64,000 bases of DNA from positions 89,024 through 153,023 of the forward strand of contig NZ_JAUFQV010000014.1 in NCBI RefSeq assembly GCF_030409945.1, read 5' to 3'. The DNA is from Vibrio tapetis subsp. quintayensis (GTDB lineage Bacteria > Pseudomonadota > Gammaproteobacteria > Enterobacterales > Vibrionaceae). Below the pieces are notes generated by a model, which searched no databases, was not told the origin of the DNA, and saw only the letters and a list, made by a program, of their open reading frames with translations. Below, in pieces: positions 8,112 through 17,241 of the stretch (position 1 is its first letter; each line of letters begins with the position of its first letter). Made by a program: the position numbers and the translations under genes.

Positions 8112-9091
8112 GTCATTTTCTTAACAAATACCACCACAAATAACGCCATAGTAAAGCTGCCCATAAACGCTTCGAATGCAGCAACAAAACGAGCAAAACC
8201 TATGGGGGAAATATCTCCGTACCCCAAAGTCGTGAACGTAACAACGCTGAAATACACTGCATTAAAAAATTCAAAAACATGAGCATTAAAATACCCGTGC
8301 TCTTGAACCGTATAAGTATTGCTCGCGGTGGTTCCTAAAAAGAAATATGCGACCGAACATATCCAAATCAAAAACATGGAAAACAACACCACCCGCATTG
8401 GAGATTCACCATAACCGCAAAACAAATCCACCAGCCGAGAAATGATTCGCTTGGTGCTAAATAGTGGCATTTGATAACGCCGAAACTTCATCTCTTTCTT
8501 AAAAAAACTGCCTGCCGTTTCAAATAACCCCTCTTTTTCACACTGTTTTCGAATGGCTCTGGCAACTTCTTCCGCTTCTTGGAAATAGGATACGGCTTTT
8601 TTCTTATCACTGTTAGTCAGCGCTTCTTCTGCTCGCCTTTCTTGTTCTAGCTCTTTGCCCCAAAAAACATTTTCTAACCTTGCTCGGGTGAAGTCGGTAC
8701 CTAATAAGTTACAGCCCTCCATCTGAGCACAATGCAAATTCCCACCTTTTAACGAGGCTTTCATGAGCGATGTACCACGGAGATCTAAACCAAAAAAATG
8801 GGCATCGGAAAGATCAGCTCGATAAAAATCCACGTTGCGGCACTGATACCCGACTTTACTTCCGCGATTAACTAAATTGATGTCATTGAGATTGGTGCGG
8901 GCCAATTGAAACCCATCTAAAGGCTTTCCCGCTTTCGCCCACTCCTCCACCGCTTGTTTAACGTCATCACCACTTTTATCTATTTCCGGATTGTGCCAAT
9001 AGCATAACCCCGACTCATCGGATGGTTGATCGCAATGCCAACCATCTTCGTTACTGTAACGACAACAGTCTGATGCTGATGTTTTTTTCAT
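8105..9091 (-). CDS. Pentapeptide-repeat protein fused to a two-helix potassium channel
   Basis: The 328-residue protein starts at the ATG at 9089-9091, which has a strong GAGGGGAG Shine-Dalgarno; a longer reading from 9142 lacks one. Residues 1-35 hold a Cys/His cluster, C-X9-C-X9-C-X2-H. Residues about 55-145 contain degenerate pentapeptide repeats (A/N-D/N-L/F-X-X), such as ADLSD and GTSLMKASLKGGNL. After a charged helical linker come a membrane helix (VLFSMFLIWICSVAYFFLG), a pore with the selectivity filter TLGYGD and a final helix. The filter indicates a K+-selective Ion_trans_2 channel in the inner membrane. The gating signal is unknown. It converges with the binding-protein gene. Confidence 0.8.
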   Translation of the reverse strand: MKKTSASDCCRYSNEDGWHCDQPSDESGLCYWHNPEIDKSGDDVKQAVEEWAKAGKPLDGFQLARTNLNDINLVNRGSKVGYQCRNVDFYRADLSDAHFFGLDLRGTSLMKASLKGGNLHCAQMEGCNLLGTDFTRARLENVFWGKELEQERRAEEALTNSDKKKAVSYFQEAEEVARAIRKQCEKEGLFETAGSFFKKEMKFRRYQMPLFSTKRIISRLVDLFCGYGESPMRVVLFSMFLIWICSVAYFFLGTTASNTYTVQEHGYFNAHVFEFFNAVYFSVVTFTTLGYGDISPIGFARFVAAFEAFMGSFTMALFVVVFVKKMTR

Positions 9092-9530
9092 AAATAGCTC
9101 CCCTCTCCATTTAAGTGTAGGAGGGAATAAACACCTCGCCACATCATCCTATTGATAAACGAGCGTTTAAAACAATAAGGCCAACAATAGTGAGGATCGG
9201 GTGTAACCCCAGATACAGCGCCAACTCACATTAACCAGCCAGTAACATAAACTGCTTGATTGACATGTTTTTAGCATAATGTGCTTAAATTTAGATAAAT
9301 TCAAACTAGTACTTATAAGCCGACTTTTATTTGCAATCAGTTACACATAAGCAGAGTAAAGCTGACTTATATGGATTTATTTCAGTTTTAAACATCATGT
9401 AGCACGACTGAGCCCCCGATCACGCATTTAACTTTTGCCACATTTTTAACTTAACATTAACGTTACATTTGGGGTATTGTGTTGCCTGAAAAACATACAA
9501 TCTTTTTGACCACCTTAGGGACATAATGTT
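9092..9530. other. Intergenic region between the channel gene and the symporter gene
   Basis: These 439 bp separate two divergent genes and are AT-rich. I see no ORF with a ribosome-binding site, no recognisable riboswitch and no strong hairpin. A possible promoter for the symporter is TTGCCA at about 9436 followed 17 bp later by TAACGT, which is only a moderate match. Confidence 0.5.
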
Positions 9531-11081
9531 ATGCAGTCATTGATCGACGTTCTCAATGGAATTATTTGGAGCCCCGCACTGATTTATCTTTGCTTAGGCG
9601 CTGGACTGTTCTATTCAATTCTTACTCGTTTCGTACAAGTGCGACACTTTACTGAAATGTGGCGCCTGCTACTGTCAGGAAAAAGCTCTACGAAAGGAAT
9701 ATCATCATTTCAAGCACTTGCCGTATCACTCTCTGGCCGTGTCGGCACAGGTAACATCGCAGGTGTTGCTGCTGCTATCGGTTTTGGTGGCCCTGGCGCG
9801 GTATTTTGGATGTGGGTGGTGGCATTTTTCGGCGCAGCGACCGCTTATGCTGAATCAACACTTGCTCAAATTTACAAAGAAGAAGACGAAGGCCAGTTCC
9901 GTGGCGGCCCAGCTTATTACATAGAAAAAGCAATGGGGCAAAAATGGTACGCTTGGATATTTGCGATTGCGACTATTTTTGCTTGTGGTGTTCTACTACC
10001 TGGTGTGCAATCAAACAGCATCGGTAATGCCGTTGAAGCCGCGTTCGGCCCAGGTGAGATGATTGAAACGGCTATCGGTACTTTTAGCTTCGCCAAAATT
10101 TTCACCGGTACGGTTGTTTCTATCATTCTTGGTTTCATTATCTTTGGTGGCGTGAAACGAATCGCCAACTTTACCCAAATTGTTGTGCCTTTCATGGCGC
10201 TGGCTTACATCATTATTGCGTTCGTTATCATTCTACTTAATGTTGGCGAAGTACCACGTATCTTCGCCATGATCGTCGGCGATGCTTTCACGCCTATGGC
10301 AGGCTTTGGTGCTGCGATTGGTTGGGGTGTGAAACGTGGCGTTTACTCTAACGAAGCCGGTCAAGGTACAGGCCCACATGCTGCAGCTGCAGCGAATGTT
10401 GATCACCCAGCACAACAAGGCTTGGTTCAATCGTTCTCTATCTACATTGATACTCTGTTAGTATGTTCTGCAACGGCATTTATGATCTTAATTACTGGCG
10501 CATATAACGTACATGGTGGTTCTGAAGGCGTATTTTTGGTGCAGAACCTTTCTGAAAACATTGGTGCCAACGGCCCTGTGTTTACACAAATGGCGATTGA
10601 AAGTGCCCTACCGGGTGTCGGTAAACTCTTCATTGCTTTTGCGCTGTTCTTTTTTGCCTTTACTACTATCTTGGCTTACTACTACATTGCAGAAACCAAC
10701 ATCGCTTACATTCGTCGTACATTTAAAGTGAACGGATTAATGTTTGTGCTAAAGCTGGTGTTAATGACAGCAGTATTCTACGGCACCGTTAAAACGGCCA
10801 ATATGGCGTGGGCAATGGGTGACGTTGGTGTGGGCTTAATGGCATGGCTTAACATCATTGGTATCATCATTATCTTCTTCATGTCTAAGCCTGCCATCAA
10901 GGCACTTAAAGATTACGAGCGTCAGCAAAAAGAAGGCGTCGAAGAATATACCTTTAACCCAGTAGCGCTTGGTATTAAAGGCGCCGATTACTGGGAAGAG
11001 AAATACAAACGTAAAACAGGTAAGAATCCAGCAACACAACAAGCAACACCTGACGGGAAGACGGTTGATCAACCTAGTTAG
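9531..11081 (+). CDS. AGCS-family sodium:alanine/glycine symporter
   Basis: The 516-residue inner-membrane protein has about eleven hydrophobic segments and the signature of the alanine-or-glycine:cation symporter family: SLSGRVGTGNIAGVAAAI near residue 66, GPGAVFWMWVVAFFGAATAY near 86 and a conserved GVKRGVYSNEAGQGTGPHAAA segment near 265. These carriers couple amino-acid uptake to Na+. The C-terminus is a charged cytoplasmic tail. AGGG lies 11 bp before the ATG. It shares a bidirectional terminator with the convergent acetate transporter gene. Family membership is firm; whether the substrate is alanine, glycine or another small amino acid cannot be read. Confidence 0.93.
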   Translation: MQSLIDVLNGIIWSPALIYLCLGAGLFYSILTRFVQVRHFTEMWRLLLSGKSSTKGISSFQALAVSLSGRVGTGNIAGVAAAIGFGGPGAVFWMWVVAFFGAATAYAESTLAQIYKEEDEGQFRGGPAYYIEKAMGQKWYAWIFAIATIFACGVLLPGVQSNSIGNAVEAAFGPGEMIETAIGTFSFAKIFTGTVVSIILGFIIFGGVKRIANFTQIVVPFMALAYIIIAFVIILLNVGEVPRIFAMIVGDAFTPMAGFGAAIGWGVKRGVYSNEAGQGTGPHAAAAANVDHPAQQGLVQSFSIYIDTLLVCSATAFMILITGAYNVHGGSEGVFLVQNLSENIGANGPVFTQMAIESALPGVGKLFIAFALFFFAFTTILAYYYIAETNIAYIRRTFKVNGLMFVLKLVLMTAVFYGTVKTANMAWAMGDVGVGLMAWLNIIGIIIIFFMSKPAIKALKDYERQQKEGVEEYTFNPVALGIKGADYWEEKYKRKTGKNPATQQATPDGKTVDQPS

Positions 11082-11137
11082 TCACATAACAAGATCTTAA
11101 AAAAGATCGTTATAAAAATAAGAAAAAGCGTGGATAT

Positions 11138-11167
11138 AAAAAAGGGTTAGCCAATGGCTAACCCTTT
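11138..11167. terminator. Bidirectional terminator between symporter and acetate transporter
   Basis: AAAAGGGTTAGCC and GGCTAACCCTTTT form a near-perfect stem with A-runs on one side and T-runs on the other, suited to the convergent genes at 9531-11081 and 11203-11799. Confidence 0.85.
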
Positions 11168-11202
11168 TCTTTCATTCTTAGCTGTTCCCGCAACTTTGAA
11201 TA

Positions 11203-11799
11203 TTACGCAGCGACTTGCTCCGCAGAAACGCTTGGTTCTTTTTTCTTCTCGCCAACAGGTAGAACCGTGCGGCCGTACTCATTGTTCAACACTTGTGCCA
11301 TTGCAAAGTAGATTGCGCTTGCGCCACAGAAGATACCTTCAAAACCAGCAATCGTGCCGATAAGCTCACTGCCCGTGAAATCACGAATAGCGAGCAAAGC
11401 AAATAGAATGGTCAACGAACCGAATACCACTTGCTTAGCAACAGGGTAGCAAAGTGAACCAAAGAACATGAAGCCTGTGAAGATACCCCAAAGTGTTAGG
11501 TACCAACCCATGAAGCCGTGTGGGCTTGCTGGTAGGCCCATATATGGCATAACAATCAAGCCTACAAGCGATAACCAGAATAGACCGTAAGAAGTGAATG
11601 CTGTTGTACCAAAGGTATCACCACGCTTGAAACACATGATGCCTACGATCACTTGGCTCAAACCACCGTAAAAAATACCCATGGCTAAAATCATTGAATC
11701 CATTGGGAAAAAACCCGCATTATGGATATTCAATAAAATAGTCGTCATACCAAAGCCCATTAGGCCAAGTGGTGCTGGGTTTGCAAGTTTCGTAGACAT
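11203..11799 (-). CDS. satP: Acetate uptake transporter, GPR1/FUN34/YaaH (SatP) family
   Basis: The 198-residue protein has six hydrophobic helices and begins with the family signature [14 protein letters not shown] (residues 7-20). Members import acetate and succinate with protons. The family motif near residues 33-46 ([14 protein letters not shown]) and the tyrosine/phenylalanine-rich segment YGLFWLSL are also present. The C-terminal 20 residues are charged ([16 protein letters not shown]) and cytoplasmic. AAGG lies 9 bp upstream of the ATG. It stands alone with a terminator on its 3' side. E. coli SatP is 188 residues, so length is normal. Confidence 0.88.
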   Translation of the reverse strand: MSTKLANPAPLGLMGFGMTTILLNIHNAGFFPMDSMILAMGIFYGGLSQVIVGIMCFKRGDTFGTTAFTSYGLFWLSLVGLIVMPYMGLPASPHGFMGWYLTLWGIFTGFMFFGSLCYPVAKQVVFGSLTILFALLAIRDFTGSELIGTIAGFEGIFCGASAIYFAMAQVLNNEYGRTVLPVGEKKKEPSVSAEQVAA

Positions 11800-11970
11800 G
11801 AAACGATACCTTAAGGTGATTAAAAAAAAGTGACAAAGTTTATAAGAAAATTTTAATGGGAATTGAACAAGAAAGGGATAGCCACCAGCGCAAAATAAGA
11901 TTTCAGTAATGATCTATAACAAAAATGGCAAACATAACCCAATGAATACAATGGGTTTAATATTAAATAA

Positions 11971-11994
11971 AAGGCCAACTCGAAAGTTGGCCTT
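11971..11994 (-). terminator. Terminator of guaA
   Basis: AAGGCCAACT and AGTTGGCCTT form a 10-bp stem with a CGAA loop; read on the minus strand it is followed by TTTTATTT. It lies 34 bp after the guaA stop. Confidence 0.9.
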
Positions 11995-12027
11995 TACAAA
12001 TTTATTTAGCGTTTAAGCTAAGAGTGC

Positions 12028-13581
12028 TTATTCCCACTCGATGGTTGCTGGTGGTTTACCAGAAATATCGTAAACAACGCGAGAAATACCTTCCACTTCA
12101 TTGATGATGCGGTTAGACACCTTACCAAGGAAATCGTATGGTAGGTGAGCCCAATGCGCAGTCATGAAATCGATGGTTTCTACAGCACGTAGAGACACAA
12201 CCCAATCGTATTTACGACCATCACCCATGACGCCAACAGAGCGTACTGGTAGGAAAACGGTAAACGCTTGAGATACTTTATTGTATAGGTCAGCAGCGTG
12301 CAGCTCTTCAATGAAGATAGCATCAGCACGACGTAGCAAATCACAGTACTCTTTCTTGATTTCACCAAGAACACGAACACCTAGGCCTGGACCTGGGAAT
12401 GGGTGGCGGTAAAGCATGTTGTATGGAAGACCCAGCTCTAAGCCGATCTTACGTACTTCATCTTTAAATAGCTCACGTAGTGGCTCAACAAGGCCCATCT
12501 CCATATCGTCTGGCAAACCGCCAACGTTATGGTGAGATTTAATTACGTGCGCTTTGCCCGTTTTAGAAGCAGCAGATTCGATAACATCTGGGTAGATGGT
12601 ACCTTGAGCCAACCATTTAGCATTCGATAGTTTCTTTGACTCTTCATCAAAGATATCAACGAATACGTGACCAATGATTTTACGCTTCGCTTCAGGATCG
12701 TTCTCGCCTTCAAGTGCTTCAAGGAAACGTTTTTCAGCTTCAACATGAATGATGTTGAGACCAAATTTATCACCGAACATATCCATTACTTGCTCAGCTT
12801 CGTTTAAACGAAGAAGGCCGTTATCAACAAATACACACGTTAGTTTGTCGCCAATTGCTCGGTGAGCAAGCATGGCCACAACAGATGAATCAACACCACC
12901 AGAAAGGCCTAGAATGACTTCATCATCGCCTACTTGCTCTTTAATACGAGCAACCGCATCTTCGATGATAGATTCTGACGTCCACAAACCTTCACAACCA
13001 CAAACGTTAAGAACGAAGTTCTCAAGCATTTTTAGGCCGTTTTTAGTATGGGTTACTTCAGGGTGGAACTGAACACCGTAGTATTTTTTTTCTTCGTTCG
13101 CCATTGCAGCATAAGGACAGGTGTCCGTTTGCGCTGTTTTAACAAAATCAGTCGGGATTTCAACAACTTTGTCACCGTGGCTCATCCAAACATCTTGAGT
13201 GCTCTCAAGATCTTTAAACAAAGCAGATTCACCAGTTACTTGTACTGCCGCGTAGCCAAACTCACGCTCATTAGAACCAGCAACTTTACCACCAAGTTGC
13301 TCAGCCATGGTTTGCATGCCATAGCAGATACCGAATACAGGTACACCAGAATCAAATACGTACTGAGGAGCACGAGGAGAGTTTGCTTCTGTAACGCTTT
13401 CAGGGCCACCAGAAAGAATGATACCGTCTGGGTTGAATTCACGGATGTCCGATTCTTCAACATCCCAGCTCCAAAGTTCACAGTAAACACCGATTTCACG
13501 GATACGGCGAGCTACAAGCTGAGTGTACTGTGAGCCAAAATCTAGGATCAAAATACGTTGGTCATGAATGTTCTTAGTCAT
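12028..13581 (-). CDS. guaA: GMP synthase (glutamine-hydrolysing)
   Basis: GuaA converts XMP to GMP using ATP and glutamine. Residues 1-200 form the class I glutamine amidotransferase with nucleophile Cys86 in GICYGMQ and the His-Glu pair in FHPEVTH near residue 173. The ATP pyrophosphatase domain follows with its P-loop LSGGVDSS near residue 227, and the dimerisation domain ends with the conserved PPATIEWE. The 517-residue length is normal (E. coli 525). It follows guaB by 75 bp in the guaBA operon, with a hairpin in the gap, and has its own terminator. Confidence 0.98.
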   Translation of the reverse strand: MTKNIHDQRILILDFGSQYTQLVARRIREIGVYCELWSWDVEESDIREFNPDGIILSGGPESVTEANSPRAPQYVFDSGVPVFGICYGMQTMAEQLGGKVAGSNEREFGYAAVQVTGESALFKDLESTQDVWMSHGDKVVEIPTDFVKTAQTDTCPYAAMANEEKKYYGVQFHPEVTHTKNGLKMLENFVLNVCGCEGLWTSESIIEDAVARIKEQVGDDEVILGLSGGVDSSVVAMLAHRAIGDKLTCVFVDNGLLRLNEAEQVMDMFGDKFGLNIIHVEAEKRFLEALEGENDPEAKRKIIGHVFVDIFDEESKKLSNAKWLAQGTIYPDVIESAASKTGKAHVIKSHHNVGGLPDDMEMGLVEPLRELFKDEVRKIGLELGLPYNMLYRHPFPGPGLGVRVLGEIKKEYCDLLRRADAIFIEELHAADLYNKVSQAFTVFLPVRSVGVMGDGRKYDWVVSLRAVETIDFMTAHWAHLPYDFLGKVSNRIINEVEGISRVVYDISGKPPATIEWE

Positions 13582-13614
13582 TGTCTTCTCTTAAGATCAA
13601 ATAGGTTAAGCGAT

Positions 13615-13637
13615 GGAGACACACAAGCGGTGTCTCC
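13615..13637 (-). terminator. Hairpin in the guaB-guaA gap
   Basis: GGAGACAC and GTGTCTCC form an 8-bp stem with a 7-base loop 20 bp after the guaB stop. There is no T-run, so it is more likely an RNA-stability or processing element than a full terminator. Confidence 0.5.
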
Positions 13638-13656
13638 AAGGTTAAGTCTGGGCTAA

Positions 13657-15123
13657 TTACTGACCAGTGCGGTAGTTAGGTGCTTCTTTCGTCATTTGTA
13701 CATCGTGTACGTGTGACTCTTTCATGCCAGCACCAGAGATGCGAACAAATTCAGCTTTAGTACGCATGTCTTCGATAGTTGCACTGCCGGTTAGACCCAT
13801 GCTTGAACGTAAACCACCCATTTGTTGATGAACGATTTCTTTCAAACGGCCTTTGTAGGCAATACGACCTTCAATACCTTCAGGAACAAGCTTGTCTGCT
13901 GCGTTATCTGACTGGAAGTAACGGTCAGAAGAACCTTGAGACATTGCACCAAGCGAGCCCATGCCACGGTAAGATTTGTAAGTACGGCCTTGGTAAAGTT
14001 CAACTTCACCCGGCGCTTCTTCAGTACCCGCAAACATAGAGCCAACCATCACACAAGATGCGCCCGCTGCGATTGCTTTACAAATGTCACCAGAGTAACG
14101 GATGCCACCATCAGCAATAACAGGAATACCTGCCTTATTTGCCGCTTCAGCTGCATCAGAGATAGCGGTAATTTGAGGAACACCAACGCCCGTAACAATA
14201 CGAGTAGTACAGATAGAACCAGGGCCGATGCCCACTTTAACGGCACTTACACCAGCATCGATTAGTGCTTGAGCACCTGATGCCGTTGCAACGTTACCGC
14301 CGATGATGTCTAGATCTGGGAATGCTGCACGTGTTTCACGAATGCGGTTAAGTACGCCTTCAGAGTGACCGTGCGAAGAATCGATAAGAAGAATGTCGAC
14401 GCCCGCTTCAACCAGTGCTTGAACACGTTCTTCGTTACCAGCACCAGCACCAACGGCTGCGCCAACACGTAGACGACCTTGCGCATCTTTACATGCGTTT
14501 GGTTTACGTTCTGCTTTATGGAAGTCTTTTGCTGTGATCATACCTTTAAGTTGGAACTCATCGTTCACAACCAGGATTTTCTCAACACGGTGCTCTTGCA
14601 TTAGCTTTTGAACTTCTTCGCGAGAAGTACCTTCTTTTACGGTTGCAAGGCGAGCTTTAGGTGTCATTACGTCTTCAACTTTTTTCGTTAAATCGGTAAC
14701 GAAACGAACGTCACGACCAGTAATAATACCAACCAGTTCGTTGTTTGCTGTTACAACAGGGTAACCAGCAAAGCCGTTGTCTTCCGTTAGTGTTTTAACA
14801 TCAGCGATGGTTGCTTCAGGCTTAATAGTAACGGGCGCTGTAACAACTCCTGCTTCAAAGATCTTAACAAGATGCACTTGATGAGCTTGCTGCTCAATAG
14901 ACATGTTTTTGTGGATAAAGCCGATACCACCTTCTTGCGCCAATGCAATTGCAAGGCGCGCTTCCGTAACTGTATCCATTGATGCTGAGATCATTGGAAC
15001 GTTCAGCGTGATGTTTTTAGTTAACTGAGTGCGAAGATCAGCTGTGTTCGGAAGAACGGTAGAGTGTGCTGGGACGAGTAGGACGTCATCAAAAGTTAAA
15101 GCTTCTTTTGCGATTCGTAGCAT
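13657..15123 (-). CDS. guaB: IMP dehydrogenase
   Basis: GuaB oxidises IMP to XMP with NAD+, the committed step to GMP. The barrel is interrupted by two CBS domains (about residues 93-205, including [14 protein letters not shown]). The catalytic loop [11 protein letters not shown] (Cys near residue 303) and the flap [10 protein letters not shown] are intact. I start at the ATG at 15121-15123 ([16 protein letters not shown]), which aligns with the E. coli start; a TTG two codons upstream is possible but not needed. Length is 488 residues, as usual. A promoter with an overlapping PurR-like site lies upstream. Confidence 0.98.
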   Translation of the reverse strand: MLRIAKEALTFDDVLLVPAHSTVLPNTADLRTQLTKNITLNVPMISASMDTVTEARLAIALAQEGGIGFIHKNMSIEQQAHQVHLVKIFEAGVVTAPVTIKPEATIADVKTLTEDNGFAGYPVVTANNELVGIITGRDVRFVTDLTKKVEDVMTPKARLATVKEGTSREEVQKLMQEHRVEKILVVNDEFQLKGMITAKDFHKAERKPNACKDAQGRLRVGAAVGAGAGNEERVQALVEAGVDILLIDSSHGHSEGVLNRIRETRAAFPDLDIIGGNVATASGAQALIDAGVSAVKVGIGPGSICTTRIVTGVGVPQITAISDAAEAANKAGIPVIADGGIRYSGDICKAIAAGASCVMVGSMFAGTEEAPGEVELYQGRTYKSYRGMGSLGAMSQGSSDRYFQSDNAADKLVPEGIEGRIAYKGRLKEIVHQQMGGLRSSMGLTGSATIEDMRTKAEFVRISGAGMKESHVHDVQMTKEAPNYRTGQ

Positions 15124-15217
15124 TTGCAATATCTCACAACAAAGGAGTTAAAAGGAGTAAACCCAAACTTTATCGTTTCGCATAATAAAGTTGTTTTGGA
15201 TTTGATATTGCAGACGG

Positions 15218-15246
15218 ATTATACGCACCACGCAATCGCTTGACCA
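15218..15246 (-). promoter_or_regulatory. guaB promoter with overlapping PurR-like operator
   Basis: On the minus strand a perfect TATAAT (15218-15223) is preceded after exactly 17 bp by TGGTCA (15241-15246), a 4-of-6 match to TTGACA. Inside the spacer and -35 box, 15230-15245 reads ACGCAATCGCTTGACC on the plus strand, which matches 11 of 16 positions of the PurR operator ACGCAAACGTTTGCGT. Repression of guaBA by PurR is known in E. coli; here it is inferred from the match and its position. Confidence 0.55.
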
Positions 15247-15335
15247 CACATTTCTTTAACTTTAATTTGCATTACCCCCCTTGATATGTATTATATTGCC
15301 GCTAACTTCCATACTCACGCCCCCGAGATTAGATT

Positions 15336-16667
15336 GTGTCTTCTCTGACCAATAATAATATTTTTACTGTTTCTCGTCTTAATGCCGAAGTTCGTCTATT
15401 ACTAGAGAACGAGATGGGCGTTGTGTGGCTGGTTGGTGAAATTTCCAATTTCTCTGCACCTGTTTCAGGTCACTGGTATCTCACACTTAAAGATAGCCGT
15501 GCTCAAGTCAAATGTGCCATGTTCCGCGGTAATAACCGTCGCGTTACCTTTAAACCTCAAAGTGGCAATCAAGTATTAGTTAAAGCGCGCCTGTCTCTTT
15601 ATGAGCCTCGTGGTGACTACCAACTGATCATTGAAAGCATGCAACCTGAGGGTGACGGCCGACTTCAGCAACAATTTGAAGCGTTAAAGATGCAACTTGC
15701 CGCTGAAGGGCTTTTTTCCCAAAGCAGCAAGCAGCCAATTCCTGAACATCCGAAATGTGTGGGTGTCATCACTTCAAAAACAGGTGCTGCGCTATACGAT
15801 ATCTTAGATGTACTCAAGCGAAGAGACCCTAGCCTACCGGTTGTGATTTATCCAACCATGGTTCAAGGCGACAGTGCCGCGATTTCTATTGCTCAAGCTA
15901 TTGGCCGTGCAAACAGCCGAAATGAATGTGATGTATTGATTGTTGGACGTGGTGGTGGTTCGTTAGAAGATTTGTGGTGTTTCAATAATGAAATCTTGGC
16001 GCGTACTATTGCTTCTAGCCAAATTCCGATTGTTTCTGCGGTTGGCCACGAGGTTGACGTTACGATCGCCGATTTTGTGGCAGACATGCGAGCGCCGACT
16101 CCTTCTGCGGCAGCTGAACTGATCAGCCGTGATAATAGCCATAAAGATCAGGCTATCAATCAAAGAAAACAGCAACTCACACATGCTATGTCTCGCTACC
16201 TGTCTGAGTACAAATATCAGTTCAGCCAACTAGAGCGCCAACTTGAAAAGCGTCATCCCAATTACCTACTTCAGCAACAATCACAGAAATTAGATGAGTT
16301 GGAAGTGCGTCTTTATTCTGCAATACAAAATAAAATGCGCGGAGCTTCAAGCCAAGTGCAGTCATTGACTCATCGTTTAGCACTACAAACACCGACGCAC
16401 AAGCTCACCACTCAGCAAAATCAGCTTGTTCGTTCTAAACAAAAGCTAATGGATGCGATGGACAGACAGTTGCTTATCTCTCGCCATCAATTAGCGATGG
16501 CAGCAGAAAAGCTCGATACGGTGAGCCCTTTAGCCACACTCATGCGTGGTTACAGTATTTCTCAGTCTAATGACGGCCAAGTCATTACCAAAGCTAGCCA
16601 AGTTCAATCCGGTGACCGTATGGTGACCCGACTTGCAGACGGCAAAATTTACTCAACGATCGAATAA
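15336..16667 (+). CDS. xseA: Exodeoxyribonuclease VII large subunit
   Basis: XseA is the catalytic subunit of exonuclease VII, which degrades single-stranded DNA from both ends together with XseB. The 443-residue protein has an N-terminal OB fold (residues about 10-105, VWLVGEISNFSAPVSGHWY). The catalytic region includes GVITSKTGAALYDIL, VGRGGGSLEDLWCFN near residue 205 and the segment SAVGHEVDVTIAD. A long coiled coil covers about residues 265-385. The predicted start is GTG, with a GAGA element 7 bp upstream. It diverges from guaB, the arrangement found in E. coli. Confidence 0.96.
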   Translation: MSSLTNNNIFTVSRLNAEVRLLLENEMGVVWLVGEISNFSAPVSGHWYLTLKDSRAQVKCAMFRGNNRRVTFKPQSGNQVLVKARLSLYEPRGDYQLIIESMQPEGDGRLQQQFEALKMQLAAEGLFSQSSKQPIPEHPKCVGVITSKTGAALYDILDVLKRRDPSLPVVIYPTMVQGDSAAISIAQAIGRANSRNECDVLIVGRGGGSLEDLWCFNNEILARTIASSQIPIVSAVGHEVDVTIADFVADMRAPTPSAAAELISRDNSHKDQAINQRKQQLTHAMSRYLSEYKYQFSQLERQLEKRHPNYLLQQQSQKLDELEVRLYSAIQNKMRGASSQVQSLTHRLALQTPTHKLTTQQNQLVRSKQKLMDAMDRQLLISRHQLAMAAEKLDTVSPLATLMRGYSISQSNDGQVITKASQVQSGDRMVTRLADGKIYSTIE

Positions 16668-16701
16668 AGCCATCTTCTTGTGCCGCTTTGACTTAGATCT
16701 G

Positions 16702-16929
16702 CTAATCGATACTCTGAAATTCAAATCGCACCCGTGATTTGGATTTTAGTTCATTACATTGATTACAAAAGTGACTCGCAGAACCACAAGCTTGCAGTTT
16801 TTCTAGTTCAGCTTCGCAGTCAGGACAAAATCCTATTTTCTTAAAATTTGCAGAACAATCTTCACATTGATACGTCCCCTTATTCCAAGCCAATTCGCTC
16901 TCACATCTAGGGCATTGATTCGCTGACAT
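16702..16929 (-). CDS. yfgJ: YfgJ-like double zinc-ribbon protein
   Basis: The 75-residue protein consists almost entirely of two zinc ribbons with CPRC, CEDC, CPDC and CNQC knuckles. The conserved LQACGSASHFC and the KSRVRF ending resemble E. coli YfgJ (71 residues). Function is unknown. Of two adjacent ATG codons I chose the second, which lies 5 bases from the GGA of the upstream TAGGAA. It converges with xseA, leaving only 34 bp between them. Confidence 0.85.
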   Translation of the reverse strand: MSANQCPRCESELAWNKGTYQCEDCSANFKKIGFCPDCEAELEKLQACGSASHFCNQCNELKSKSRVRFEFQSID

Positions 16930-17241
16930 CATTTCATTTCCTATAAGTTTCTATTCTGATCATATTGGGTCGCCCATGCACATAACAAGATCTATATCAC
17001 ACTAATTGGCATAAATTTACAGTCTGATCTTATTAACACGATTGGAATCTGTTCTATTTGTCGAAATCACGTACAGTGATCTTTATCGGATCATTTGCTT
17101 TGACTGCAATGATCAGCGATCTACCCCAAAAAGAATTTTTATATAACCACACCCCGAAAGCATAAGTTACATGTCCTGTTTTTGGATTTATCACAGTTTA
17201 ATATTTTACTAACCACACCAAAAAACCACTTAAGCAGAACA
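16930..17241. other. Intergenic region between AlaX-like gene and yfgJ
   Basis: These 312 AT-rich bases contain no convincing ORF or strong hairpin. They must hold the yfgJ promoter, but no hexamer pair stands out. Confidence 0.5.

Noticed and set aside
9092..9530. Glycine riboswitch upstream of the AGCS symporter
   Set aside because: Some vibrio symporters of this family have one, but none of the conserved glycine-aptamer segments is present in this interval.
13048..13533. 161-codon plus-strand ORF antisense to guaA
   Set aside because: It lies entirely inside guaA, whose protein is conserved along its whole length; the antisense frame has no recognisable product.
15124..15129. TTG start for guaB two codons upstream
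   Set aside because: The ATG at 15121-15123 aligns with the E. coli start, and no better ribosome-binding site supports the TTG.
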